Shown piece by piece: positions 32,232 to 40,740 of a stretch of 64,000 nucleotides of DNA. The notes under the pieces were generated by a model. That model saw only the letters and a program-made list of their open reading frames with translations. It had not been told where the DNA came from and did no database searches. How positions within the stretch are numbered: position 1 is the stretch's first letter; every line of letters begins with the position of its first letter. Source of the stretch: CAG-390 sp045644325 (lineage in GTDB: Bacteria > Bacillota > Clostridia > Oscillospirales > CAG-272). The translations under genes and the position numbers were made by a program. The stretch covers positions 29,607 to 93,606 of the forward strand of contig JAZRGT010000097.1 in assembly GCA_045644325.1 (NCBI GenBank). The letters are read 5' to 3'.

Positions 32232-32412
32232 CAGTAGCGGAAAGTTTTGGTCAAACTTTTTCAAAAGTTTGCGGAGTTTGAGGTGGAGCCTCATTTCAAT
32301 GCGAAGGCTTCAGCCTTCGCTTCTCCGCTTCAAAAATACGAAGCTTGCTTCGGATTTTTGGACAGAGTCGATCATTCCCGAATGTAGGGAATGATCGCGC
32401 TCTGTCACCCCG
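32232..32412 (+). repeat. Intergenic hairpin element, GAATGTA-loop family, copy 3
   Basis: AGCGGAAAGTTTTGGTC, AAACTTTTTCAAAAGTTT stem, GAGGT/GCCTC, GCGAAGGC-TTCA-GCCTTCGC, then CGATCATTCCC pairing with GGGAATGATCG around GAATGTA (32380-32386), and an outer GACAGAG/CTCTGTC stem. Confidence 0.75.
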
Positions 32413-32449
32413 CGCGCAAAGCGCGCGAAAAAAGCTAAAATATTTCTGC

Positions 32450-32478
32450 TTGCAAAATATCGATATTTATGATATAAT
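32450..32478 (+). promoter_or_regulatory. Promoter of the small membrane protein gene
   Basis: TTGCAA, 17-bp spacer, TATAAT preceded by TGA (extended -10). Confidence 0.7.
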
Positions 32479-32501
32479 TAAATCAAAAATCGGCAACCGA
32501 A

Positions 32502-33020
32502 ATGAAGAAAAAGAAGATATTCAAAAAACTATTCAAAAAGAAAATGACACTTGAGCAGGCGATTTTATTCCTCATTGTTGGAGTAATACTCGGCTCTGTG
32601 TTCACCTTCGGCCAGCAATATTTGAAGGCACCTATCAACCGCGATTCAGCGATATGCGTTCAAACAGAATACTCATACCACACTCAAAGACTTATCCGCC
32701 CCGATTCGCATGCAGTAAGCATCCATTGTTCCAATGGTGAAATATACAGTATCGACGCGCATTGCGTTACCTATGATATCCTCGATTATCTTGACACTCT
32801 TGAAAAGGGAACGAAGCTGAATATGCTGATTCATCCGAACTCTGATACCATCCTATCGCTTGAAGTTAACGGTGAGAGCATTATTGATTTTGATGAGGTT
32901 CAAGATGATCTCAATTATGCCAATACAGGCTTCCTATGCATCGGAATATTTATGTATATTCTCGCTGTGTGCGGGGCGGTTAGACTTATTGTGATTACAG
33001 TGCGGAAATTTAAGAAGTAA
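32502..33020 (+). CDS. Hypothetical membrane protein with two spans
   Basis: 172 aa, unrecognised. A Lys-rich N-terminus, one span (about residues 18-40, QAILFLIVGVILGSVFTFG), an external ~95-residue domain (YSYHTQRLIRPDSHAVSIHC ... INGESIIDFDEVQ) and a second span (~145-165) with a basic tail, so both ends face the cytoplasm. No convincing ribosome site lies before the ATG at 32502; a second in-frame ATG is at 32544. AT-rich codons set it apart. It stands alone between hairpin elements. Confidence 0.6.
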   Translation: MKKKKIFKKLFKKKMTLEQAILFLIVGVILGSVFTFGQQYLKAPINRDSAICVQTEYSYHTQRLIRPDSHAVSIHCSNGEIYSIDAHCVTYDILDYLDTLEKGTKLNMLIHPNSDTILSLEVNGESIIDFDEVQDDLNYANTGFLCIGIFMYILAVCGAVRLIVITVRKFKK

Positions 33021-33059
33021 ATTAGTAAAAGCTCCCCATCGGGGAGCTTTTACTAATTC

Positions 33060-33180
33060 CAAACAGCCGGCGGGGCGCCGTCTGTTTGAAGCACAGGGAA
33101 GGGTTTCGACCGCTGCGGCGGTCGACTTAAGGAACTTTTTGAAAAAAGTTCCTTAAGAATCTTCCAAAACTTTTCCGCTA
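33060..33180 (-). repeat. Gene-3'-end hairpin element, TTAAGTCGACC family, copy 2
   Basis: Minus strand from the SGNH stop: AGCGGAAAAGTTTTGGAAG, TTAAGGAACTTTTTT stem, CGACCGCCGCAGCGGTCG hairpin, TGTGCTTC, then AACAG..GGCGCCCCGCC..CTGTT. It matches 18343-18473 with changed but paired stems. Just before it (33025-33055) AAGCTCCCC/GGGGAGCTTTT forms a terminator for the membrane protein. Confidence 0.7.
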
Positions 33181-33798
33181 TTAGAGATTGCGGATATACT
33201 CCGCAAACACGTCCGCCATATGCTTACAAGCCTTCTCCGACATATGTGTGCCGTCGGGCATGCTCTCGGGGTTGAAGGGATCAAGCTCGGGGTCGTCGTG
33301 GAAATTCAGCGGCTCGATGCCCTCGCTTCGGCAGACCTCCACGAAGGCGAGGTGGAAGTCAAGATGCTTCAGATCGTCCGTGCGCTTTTGAGGCTCTTTT
33401 TTCTTTCTCATCGAATCGGAGACGATCAGCTTCGACTCGGGGAAATCGCTCTTTATCATTCTGATAATCGAACGGAGTGCGCCGCAATAAGTATAGGGAT
33501 CGGTCGAATCAAGCTCGCCGAGGGGGATGCAATGGTTGCAGTCGTTGCCGCCGCCTTGGACAATGATGATATCCGCGCCGTGCTCCATCATAGGTGCGCG
33601 CTCGAAATAGCTGTCCTCTCTTCCCTCCTGCTTTGCGATATTCGTGCCGCTTACGCCGTAATTGCGTGTAGTACAGCGCAGACGGAGTCCGAGCAGGACT
33701 GGGTAATTGATCTCTTTTGTTTTTATACCCTCATTGTCGATCAGAATACGGGTGTTCGATGCGCCGAGGCAATTTATTGTTATATTTTCGGTTTTCAT
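33181..33798 (-). CDS. Cytoplasmic SGNH/GDSL-type hydrolase
   Basis: 205 aa, no signal peptide. SGNH blocks: INCLGASNTRI (block I, S replaced within GASN, an arrangement seen in some members), NYGVSGTNI (block II), VQGGGNDC (block III) and DGTHMSEKACKHMA (block V D-x-x-H). Likely a carbohydrate or lipid esterase; substrate unknown. Own promoter at 33826-33854 (TTGACA, 17 bp, TATACT). It lies downstream of the terminator of the large lipoprotein operon. Confidence 0.82.
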   Translation of the reverse strand: MKTENITINCLGASNTRILIDNEGIKTKEINYPVLLGLRLRCTTRNYGVSGTNIAKQEGREDSYFERAPMMEHGADIIIVQGGGNDCNHCIPLGELDSTDPYTYCGALRSIIRMIKSDFPESKLIVSDSMRKKKEPQKRTDDLKHLDFHLAFVEVCRSEGIEPLNFHDDPELDPFNPESMPDGTHMSEKACKHMADVFAEYIRNL

Positions 33799-33825
33799 AG
33801 GAATACTTCCTTTTGTTTTTTCTAA

Positions 33826-33854
33826 AGTATAGCACAGTTTCGCGGTTTTGTCAA
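33826..33854 (-). promoter_or_regulatory. Promoter of the SGNH hydrolase gene
   Basis: Minus-strand TTGACA, 17-bp spacer, TATACT, directly after the terminator of the upstream operon. Confidence 0.75.
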
Positions 33855-33863
33855 TATAAAAAT

Positions 33864-33887
33864 GCGGCTCCGAAAACTCGGAGCCGC
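33864..33887 (-). terminator. Terminator of the Ugp-like/nuclease operon
   Basis: GCGGCTCCGA-GTTT-TCGGAGCCGC on the minus strand followed by ATTTTTATATT. Confidence 0.85.
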
Positions 33888-33900
33888 TATATTATAGAAA

Positions 33901-35943
33901 TTACTTCTTGTCGGGTGCTACGAACTGAGCGTAGAAGCAGCCGGAATCAGCCTTCATAGGACCGATGGTCTCATAAGTGCCGTCTGCCTTGGTGCCGAAG
34001 ATGTATGCGGTGCCCTCAACGTCAGCCTTGACGGTCTTAAGAGTCTCGTCATAGGTGTAAAGGGTGGATGCGGTCTCCTCAAACTTAGCGTTTACGTAGT
34101 TGCCGCTCTTTACCATATTGATATAGAACTTTACGCCGCCGACTACGCAGTAGAGGTTGTATCCGCCTGCGGTCTCCTCAACGAAAACGTTAGCAGCCGC
34201 GGTAGCATCGGTGGTGGTAGCCATATAGTAGCCGTCCATTTCGCCGGTGATGTAGAGAACCTTGTTGCCTGCATTCTTCTGAACGAAAGCAAAGCCGTAT
34301 GCGTTGCCGAGAATGGGCTTGATAGCCTCGAGAGTTACCGCAGGAGCGGGCTCTGTGGTCTCGGGTGCGCTCTGACCCTTGGTGAGCTCCTTAAGAACAG
34401 CGTTCTTGAGCTGAGGACCGTTGTAGTTGGATACGATGGAATAAAGAACTACGAAGTCGCCGACCTCGGGCTTGTTTGCAAGTGCATCGTAACGAGCTCC
34501 CGCCTCATCGTAGAGGCCGTAAACGTAGAGGCTGTTGCCTGCTTCGTCAACGATGTAGAAGTTACCGTAGGTGGTGTTCTTAACCTCGGTTACGGTACCC
34601 TTAACGGTGTACTGCTCGGTGGTTGCGGTGTTGTGTGCAAGACCGTTACCGATAGCGATAATGTCCGCGATGGGGGTGGAGCCGTCAGCTGTGGTGGGAG
34701 CCTTAACGTGGGACTTGATGACCGCGTTCTTAAGCTGAGGACCGTTATAGTTGGAAACGATACTGATAACGGTGATGGTATCGCCTACCTCGGGCTTGTT
34801 AGCCATAGCATCGTAGCGGGTGGTGCCGTCCTTATCGTAAAGACCGTAGATGTAGAGAGTGTTGCCCTCTGCGTCGGTGATGTAGAGGTTACCGTAGGTC
34901 TCGTTCTTGATCTCGGTTACAGTACCCGAAACGAGGTACTTCTCAACGGTGTTTGCATTGTGCTCAAGCTTCTCGCCGATAGCGAGGATATCCTTGATGG
35001 AGGTGAGCTCGGTGGGATCCTTAGGAGTCTCGGAGGGAACGAATGCATCAGCAGCTTCCTTGCTCATAAATGCAACGACGAACTGCGAAACGCCGGTGTT
35101 CTCTGCGTTGATGTAGGTGGACTCGGAGATACAAGCGGTTGCATAGGAGCTGTAGGTACCGAATACGTATTCGATATTGTCGCACTTGGTGAACCAAGCG
35201 TTAACGTCTGCGTGGTAGGTGAAGATGCTGGAGTTTTCGGTGCTGTATCCAACGTACTTGCTTACCTTACCGTCCTCTGCGGTGGTGGTGTGAGCGTAAA
35301 CGTAGGTCTTAACGCCACCTATGGTGGTGTAGATCTTAACGCCGCCGGTTGCCTTTTCGATCATGAACTCAAGACCGTCTGCGGGGGTCTCGGTGGTCAT
35401 AATGAACTTGTTCTCATTGTTCTGGGTCTCGCCGGTGAGGAAAAGAGTCTGACCGAGGTTAGCCTGAACGATGAAGAGCTTGTAAGCCTCGCCCTCCTTG
35501 GGCTCGGTAACAGCCGCGGAGTTGTCGTAAACGGGAAGAACGCGGGTGAAGGACTTCTCAACGGTGTTGCCGGATGCATCCTTAACGGTTGCGGTGAGGG
35601 TGTAGGTGATCTCCGCCTCGTTCTTGGAGGGGAGGTCTACGGTGTAAAGACCGTTCTCAAGAGTGAGAGTGATGGTCTCAAGGTCAACGGTCCAGGTTAC
35701 CTCGAACTTGATACCGTCGATCGGGATCTGAGCGATGATCTGATAGTCAGCGGGGGTCTTCTTGCCCTCGTCGGACTTATACATAGAGGTAAGATACTCT
35801 ACTGCATCGTCAATGGATACGCCTGCGGGAGCCTGAGTTTCCTCAGTAGCAAGCGTGGTCTCGTCGCCCTCTCCACCCTTACAAGCTACAAAAGCAGTAA
35901 GAAGCATGGAGAGCATGAGAAGAATTGCTAAAAACTTTTTCAT
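33901..35943 (-). CDS. Lipoprotein with tandem OB-fold domains and duplicated flanking modules
   Basis: 680 aa. Lipobox at residue 21 (LTAFVAC). Two adjacent OB-fold-like domains (about residues 313-413 and 422-521) are near-duplicates: both contain a GTVTE.KN.TYGN.YI.D core, a Y.YGLYD and NKPEVGD segment and end with SIVSNYNGPQLKNAV. They are framed by a second pair of related modules (~151-305 and ~545-680, each with an F.VQ..G..L..TGE start). An N-terminal Ig-like stretch (~40-140) leads. OB folds commonly bind nucleic acids or glycans. It is the last gene of the transporter-nuclease operon (21-nt gap), so a nucleic-acid capture role is inferred. Confidence 0.78.
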   Translation of the reverse strand: MKKFLAILLMLSMLLTAFVACKGGEGDETTLATEETQAPAGVSIDDAVEYLTSMYKSDEGKKTPADYQIIAQIPIDGIKFEVTWTVDLETITLTLENGLYTVDLPSKNEAEITYTLTATVKDASGNTVEKSFTRVLPVYDNSAAVTEPKEGEAYKLFIVQANLGQTLFLTGETQNNENKFIMTTETPADGLEFMIEKATGGVKIYTTIGGVKTYVYAHTTTAEDGKVSKYVGYSTENSSIFTYHADVNAWFTKCDNIEYVFGTYSSYATACISESTYINAENTGVSQFVVAFMSKEAADAFVPSETPKDPTELTSIKDILAIGEKLEHNANTVEKYLVSGTVTEIKNETYGNLYITDAEGNTLYIYGLYDKDGTTRYDAMANKPEVGDTITVISIVSNYNGPQLKNAVIKSHVKAPTTADGSTPIADIIAIGNGLAHNTATTEQYTVKGTVTEVKNTTYGNFYIVDEAGNSLYVYGLYDEAGARYDALANKPEVGDFVVLYSIVSNYNGPQLKNAVLKELTKGQSAPETTEPAPAVTLEAIKPILGNAYGFAFVQKNAGNKVLYITGEMDGYYMATTTDATAAANVFVEETAGGYNLYCVVGGVKFYINMVKSGNYVNAKFEETASTLYTYDETLKTVKADVEGTAYIFGTKADGTYETIGPMKADSGCFYAQFVAPDKK

Positions 35944-35964
35944 GATAACTCCTTTATATGTTTT

Positions 35965-37347
35965 TTAATTTACGAATGTGATGTCGTTTGCCGAGAACAC
36001 CTTAAGCTGGTAGGCACCGTTATAAACGTCTACCACGCCGCGGGCATTGATCTTACTGCCGATGGGGAATGCGTCTGCCGTGATCGTCTTGCCTGCGCTG
36101 TCCTTGAGAACGATGGTGCGGATAACGAACTCGGTGCCGTCCTCTGCCGTGCAGGTGATCGAAAGTGCGCCAAAGTTCGAGCTATCCTCGTTTTGTGTGG
36201 TGTAGATGCTCTTGATTGTGAGATTTGTGAGCGAAGCCGTACCGTGCATCGTGAGGAAGCCGCGGTCGAAGGTCTTTTCTACGATGCTTTCGTTTTCTCC
36301 GTCAACAACGGTTATGTTGAGCGTAACCTTTTCGGTCAGAAGCTCTTTTGCCCCAACCTCAACGTACGATCCCTCGTGTCCTTGGCTGATGAGCTTGATA
36401 TTCGACTCATCATCGGGACGCATAGCGTTGTATTTGATATCCGAAATCTGATAGGTTCCGCCGGTCTCATAGTACTGAACCGATCCGACAACGAGAATTC
36501 TGTTGCCGACTGTCAGTATCTCCTGACCGAAATAGTCGAGGTTAAAGCCGTAGTAGACCTGAATGCCGAAGTAAAGACCGGTCTCCTCGTCGTATTCCTC
36601 AACGTATGCGGTGTTGCCTGAATTTCTGACTACCACGCCCTCAAAGCCGACACTCTTGTCACGGTAGGACTCGATATTCGTCTTGAGTTCCTTGAGAGTC
36701 ACGGGAATTGCCGCGCCGTAGAAGAAATCGGGATCCTTTTCCTTGGAATGAACGTAGAGCTTGTGGGTGGTTGCCTGATAGAGGATCTGCGTGCAGATAT
36801 CCGCGTAGGCGGTATCCGAGGATTTTGATGCGACAGCGAGTCCGTTCTGGAGGATTTCAAGGTTGAGGCAGCGGTAATCCGCCATCTCTGCCGTTTTGTA
36901 CCATACCCAGACGAGGTATCTGTCGCCCGTCGAGTCGGGATTCCAACGATCGGTATCCGATTCAACGATGATGGAGGTAGCGCTCATAAGAGCTTCTTTG
37001 GTATAATTGGAAGCCTTTTTGCCCCAAGGCTCGATCTGTCCCGTCGATTCGGGAGTGTTGATACCGAGGTATCTCGCCTTAAGCACGCCCGAGTCGATAA
37101 CCGACGAGGGCACGTTAAAGTGAGTGGTGTCGCCGTCGACGTAGGTCTTGACGGTGGCTTCGGTGTAGACTCTGCCCGAGCTCGGATCGAACTTGAGAGT
37201 TCCCGCAAGATCAACGAATTCGCCGATCTCGCCCTCGGCGGGCGCGGTCGTTTCATCTCCCCCCTCTCCGCCGTCACACGCGGTAAGGCATGAAAGGACA
37301 GCGGCGAGAGCAAGGATGAGAATAAATATTCTTGATAAATATTTCAT
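35965..37347 (-). CDS. Thermonuclease-family (SNase) lipoprotein with OB-like C-terminal part
   Basis: 460 aa. Lipobox in VLSCLTAC. Residues ~55-205 form an SNase domain: VKTYVDGDTTHF, ARYLGINTPES (Arg and Glu as in the active site; the usual calcium Asp of GIDTPE is Asn here) and GDRYLVWVW, where the Arg fits the second catalytic arginine. Residues ~215-460 hold OB-like regions (VGFEGVVVRN, KINARGVVDVYNGAYQLKVF). It should cut extracellular DNA or RNA, if the D-to-N change is tolerated. It sits between the solute-binding lipoprotein (13-nt gap) and the OB-fold lipoprotein. Confidence 0.82.
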   Translation of the reverse strand: MKYLSRIFILILALAAVLSCLTACDGGEGGDETTAPAEGEIGEFVDLAGTLKFDPSSGRVYTEATVKTYVDGDTTHFNVPSSVIDSGVLKARYLGINTPESTGQIEPWGKKASNYTKEALMSATSIIVESDTDRWNPDSTGDRYLVWVWYKTAEMADYRCLNLEILQNGLAVASKSSDTAYADICTQILYQATTHKLYVHSKEKDPDFFYGAAIPVTLKELKTNIESYRDKSVGFEGVVVRNSGNTAYVEEYDEETGLYFGIQVYYGFNLDYFGQEILTVGNRILVVGSVQYYETGGTYQISDIKYNAMRPDDESNIKLISQGHEGSYVEVGAKELLTEKVTLNITVVDGENESIVEKTFDRGFLTMHGTASLTNLTIKSIYTTQNEDSSNFGALSITCTAEDGTEFVIRTIVLKDSAGKTITADAFPIGSKINARGVVDVYNGAYQLKVFSANDITFVN

Positions 37348-37360
37348 TAATTATATACTA

Positions 37361-38824
37361 TTAGTCTGCGGCATATTCGCACTCGGAAACTGCCTTTTCA
37401 AAGAGCTTCTTGATAGCAGATTCGATATTGGAATCGGTGGATACGAGAGCATCCTGCATAAGAGTACCAACCTGGTCACGAGCCTCGGAAGAGCCGTTGA
37501 ACGCGGGGGATACGAAGTATGCATCCGCCTGAGAAAGCGCGAGCTTAACGCTCATTGCGGTGAGGTTGTTGATGCCGTTTGCCTTATCGAGCCACTGCTG
37601 ATATACGGAGTTCTGCTGAACAGACTTGATAACGGGAGCGTAACCCGAAGCCATCGAGAATGCTGCCTGGAATTCAACGTTGGTGGTAAGGAACTTAACG
37701 AAGAGCCAGGAAGCTACAACCTCCTGAGGATTGGAATCCTTGAAGATGCAGAGGGAGGGACCCTGAGAGATAACCTTGGGAGCTGCGGGATTTACCTGGG
37801 GAGGAGTTGCCATAGCGGTCTCGAAGAGAGCCTTGCCGTCAACCTGAGGAGGCTGCTGATAGCTTGCGCCACCGGTAGAACCGATAACCATATAGCACTT
37901 CTGACCCTCGGTAGCGGTAAAGAGACCCGAGGTGTAGGAGCCGTAGATCTCCTCGGTGGTTACCCAGCCGTTAACGTACCAATCGTGGAACATCTTAACG
38001 AAGGAGCGGTTGGTCTCGTTATCGAAGAGGAAATGCTCATCCTCGTTGAGGGAGGTGTAATCGGAGCCGTACTGCTCACACATGGTGATGAACCAGTTAG
38101 CCTCGGAGTCGTAGCCGAGAGGTACGCAGTCGGGATCGATCTTCTTGATCTGCTCGCAGACCTGAGCCATCTCTTCCCAAGTGGTGGGAACCTTGAGGTT
38201 GTTCTGCTCAAAGAATGTCTTGTTGTAGTAGAGAGCCTCGGTGGACTTGGACATAGGAAGGGTATACATAGTGCCCGCCTCGTCGAACGCGGTACCCTCT
38301 GCGTAATAGCCGGGGATGAAGTCCGCGATCTGCTCTGCGGTAAGACCGAGGGTGGTGGTTGCACCGGTCGCGTCGGTAACGGTGATGGTGCTCTCGATGA
38401 AGCTATCGAGCGGAACAACTGCCTTTGCTACGTTGTAAAGAGCAACGTGGTCGGGATAGCAGTATGCGATGTTGGGCTGGTTGCCTGCGGTGAGCGCGGT
38501 CTTGATCTGATCGCGAACGCCGTCGTAGTCACCCTGAGATGCGTGCTCAACGGTGATGTTGGGGTAGAGCTTGTTAAACTCGGGAATATAGTTGTCGAGT
38601 ATTCCCTGAAGCTTTGCGCCCATGGAGTGATAGAAGGTGATGGTTACGGCGCTTCCGTCGTAGCCCTCTGCGGGAACGTCGTAGGGAACCTTTGCGCTGC
38701 CCTGCTCGCCGCCGTTGTTGCCGCCTTCATTGCCGCCCTCGCCGCTATTCGAGCAGCTTGCCATAGCAACTGCGCTCATAAGCATAGTGAGAACGAGAAG
38801 GAACGAGATGATTCTCTTTTTCAT
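37361..38824 (-). CDS. ABC transporter solute-binding lipoprotein, UgpB-like
   Basis: 487 aa. Lipobox (VAMASC) and a Gly-rich linker, then VTITFYHSMGAKLQGILDNY, close to the opening of UgpB-type glycerol-3-phosphate binders (ITFWHSM). Further: FNKLYPNITVEHASQGDYDG, PNIAYCYPDHVAL, TWEEMAQVCEQIKKIDP. It delivers a sugar or phosphorylated solute to the two permeases upstream in the operon. The ligand is not certain: related proteins bind oligosaccharides. Confidence 0.88.
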   Translation of the reverse strand: MKKRIISFLLVLTMLMSAVAMASCSNSGEGGNEGGNNGGEQGSAKVPYDVPAEGYDGSAVTITFYHSMGAKLQGILDNYIPEFNKLYPNITVEHASQGDYDGVRDQIKTALTAGNQPNIAYCYPDHVALYNVAKAVVPLDSFIESTITVTDATGATTTLGLTAEQIADFIPGYYAEGTAFDEAGTMYTLPMSKSTEALYYNKTFFEQNNLKVPTTWEEMAQVCEQIKKIDPDCVPLGYDSEANWFITMCEQYGSDYTSLNEDEHFLFDNETNRSFVKMFHDWYVNGWVTTEEIYGSYTSGLFTATEGQKCYMVIGSTGGASYQQPPQVDGKALFETAMATPPQVNPAAPKVISQGPSLCIFKDSNPQEVVASWLFVKFLTTNVEFQAAFSMASGYAPVIKSVQQNSVYQQWLDKANGINNLTAMSVKLALSQADAYFVSPAFNGSSEARDQVGTLMQDALVSTDSNIESAIKKLFEKAVSECEYAAD

Positions 38825-38878
38825 TGTCTTTAATCCTTTCGGTTGTATAATTTATTTTTTTAAGCAGAATTTCTGCTA

Positions 38879-39775
38879 TTAACCCTTGATACCGCTTCTC
38901 GAAACGCCCTTCATAATGTACTTACGAAGGAAAATGAATACGAGGAAGAGGGGGATCGAAACGACGGTGACCGCCGCCATCTGAACGGGGATGTTAGCCT
39001 GTCCCGACATATCGGTAAAGGCGTCGCGAAGACCGTTTGTGATGAGTCGGTAATCATCGGTCGAGGTAACGAGACGGGGCCATACGTAGGAGTTCCACGC
39101 GCCCATCATCTTGAGGATGGTGATCGAAATAAGGTTAGGAAGCGACAGCGGTATCATAACCTTCCAAAGATACTTGAGATCGGTCGTGCCGTCGACCTTG
39201 GCGGCAAGATAGAGCTCGTTGGGGATCTGAAGGAAGTTCTGACGGAGCAGATAGATATAGAAAACGCTGACAAGGAAGGGGACGATAAGAACGGTGAAGG
39301 AATCGAGCCATCCGAACTTTGTTACGGTAACGTAGTTGGTGATCGTAAAGAGCTCGCCGGGGATCATCATTGTTGCAAGAAGTCCTGCAAATAGCGCGTT
39401 CTTGCCCTTGAACTCAAGTCTTGCAAAGGCAAATGCGGAGAGAACCGTGATGACGAGCGAAAGAATTGTCGAAACGATACCGACGTAAACGGTGTTCATA
39501 AAGAGCTTGCCGAGGTTTGCCGCGGTGAACGCCTCGAGGTAGTTCCCCCACAAGATTTCCTTCGGAAACAGGGTGGGTATCGGCAGACGGTACTCAACCG
39601 TGCTCTTGAGAGAGGAGATTATCATCCAATAGAAGGGGAAAACGATGATAAGCGCCATAGTTATAAGGAATGCGTAAAGCAGGAACTGAACGATGATCTT
39701 TGTGACAGTCTGCGCGGCAGTTACCTTCTGCATATCCTTTTCGTGCATAGTGGTCATAATCTTTTTATCAGCCAT
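38879..39775 (-). CDS. Carbohydrate ABC transporter permease, MalG/UgpE type
   Basis: 298 aa with six predicted spans. The N-terminus FLLYAFLITMALIIVFPFYWMIISSLK is typical of the second permease of CUT1 systems, and the EAA-type loop that contacts the ATPase is YLAAKVDGTTDLKYLWKVMIPL. It pairs with the permease encoded 12 nt upstream to form the channel. Confidence 0.92.
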   Translation of the reverse strand: MADKKIMTTMHEKDMQKVTAAQTVTKIIVQFLLYAFLITMALIIVFPFYWMIISSLKSTVEYRLPIPTLFPKEILWGNYLEAFTAANLGKLFMNTVYVGIVSTILSLVITVLSAFAFARLEFKGKNALFAGLLATMMIPGELFTITNYVTVTKFGWLDSFTVLIVPFLVSVFYIYLLRQNFLQIPNELYLAAKVDGTTDLKYLWKVMIPLSLPNLISITILKMMGAWNSYVWPRLVTSTDDYRLITNGLRDAFTDMSGQANIPVQMAAVTVVSIPLFLVFIFLRKYIMKGVSRSGIKG

Positions 39776-39787
39776 ATCGCACCTCCA

Positions 39788-40729
39788 TCAATAATGTGTC
39801 TTCTTTTTGCTGACGTACATATTGATCATCGTAACGACAAATATGATAGCAAAAAGAATGAGTGCGGCGGCAGATGCACGTCCCTCCTGATTTCCGAGGG
39901 CGTCATAGATATAACCGACCATAGTGTTGAGCGACTCACCGCCGACAGCCTGCATATCGTCACCGAAGATACCGACGATGCTCGAATACTCCTTGAATCC
40001 GCCGATAAAGCCGGTGATAACGACGTAGGCGATCATAGGGGAAAGGAGCGGAACGGTGATCTTGGTGAATACGCGGAGACGGGGAGTGGAGTCGATCTTC
40101 GCGGCGTCGTAATACTGCTTGTTTACGCTCTGTAAACCGCCGAGAAGGATGAGTATCTTGAAAGGAAGCGCGTTCCAGACGATGTAGATCGTGAGGACGG
40201 CGATGTTCGCCCAATATCCCGAGCCGGCGTTGATCCAGTTGATGGGCTCCGCACCGAAGACACCGAGGATATTATTGATAATACCGAATGAGGGGGCGGT
40301 GGTTCCGAAGCCGACGATGTTGAACATAGCCTCGAATACCATTCCGATAGCGATGGAGTTGGTTACGTAGGGGAGAAAGAAAATGGTCTGCAGGAATCGC
40401 TGAAGCGGCTTGATAGCGTTCAGACACACCGCAATAACAAGCGCGAGGATAGTGGAGATCGGTACGGTGAGGACGGTCAGAAGCATCGTGTTCTTCAGGC
40501 AATCGATAAATCCGCGGTACTTGATGACCTTCTCGAAATTCTTAAGACCGAATTCGTTGCCGAGCGTTCCGCCGAGCTCCTTCATAATGCTGTAATCTTC
40601 CCAGAAAGCCATACGGAGAGTATTGATGATGGGCCATACCGTAAAAACGAGCAGAAGTGCAACTGCGGGTGCGAGATATATCCAAGCCTTCCATTCCTCA
40701 AACCTGATCTTTTGAAGGAATTTTTTCAT
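39788..40729 (-). CDS. Sugar ABC transporter permease, MalF/UgpA type
   Basis: 313 aa, six spans. AWIYLAPAVALLLVFTVWPI at the N-terminus and the EAA loop YYDAAKIDSTPRLRVFTKIT are standard for the first permease of CUT1 importers. 11 nt separate it from the ATPase gene and 12 nt from the second permease. Confidence 0.92.
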   Translation of the reverse strand: MKKFLQKIRFEEWKAWIYLAPAVALLLVFTVWPIINTLRMAFWEDYSIMKELGGTLGNEFGLKNFEKVIKYRGFIDCLKNTMLLTVLTVPISTILALVIAVCLNAIKPLQRFLQTIFFLPYVTNSIAIGMVFEAMFNIVGFGTTAPSFGIINNILGVFGAEPINWINAGSGYWANIAVLTIYIVWNALPFKILILLGGLQSVNKQYYDAAKIDSTPRLRVFTKITVPLLSPMIAYVVITGFIGGFKEYSSIVGIFGDDMQAVGGESLNTMVGYIYDALGNQEGRASAAALILFAIIFVVTMINMYVSKKKTHY

Positions 40730-40740
40730 ATCTGTCTACC

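Noticed and set aside
37193..38833. 546-codon plus-strand ORF opposite the UgpB-like and SNase genes
   Set aside because: It covers two clear minus-strand genes and has no family pattern.
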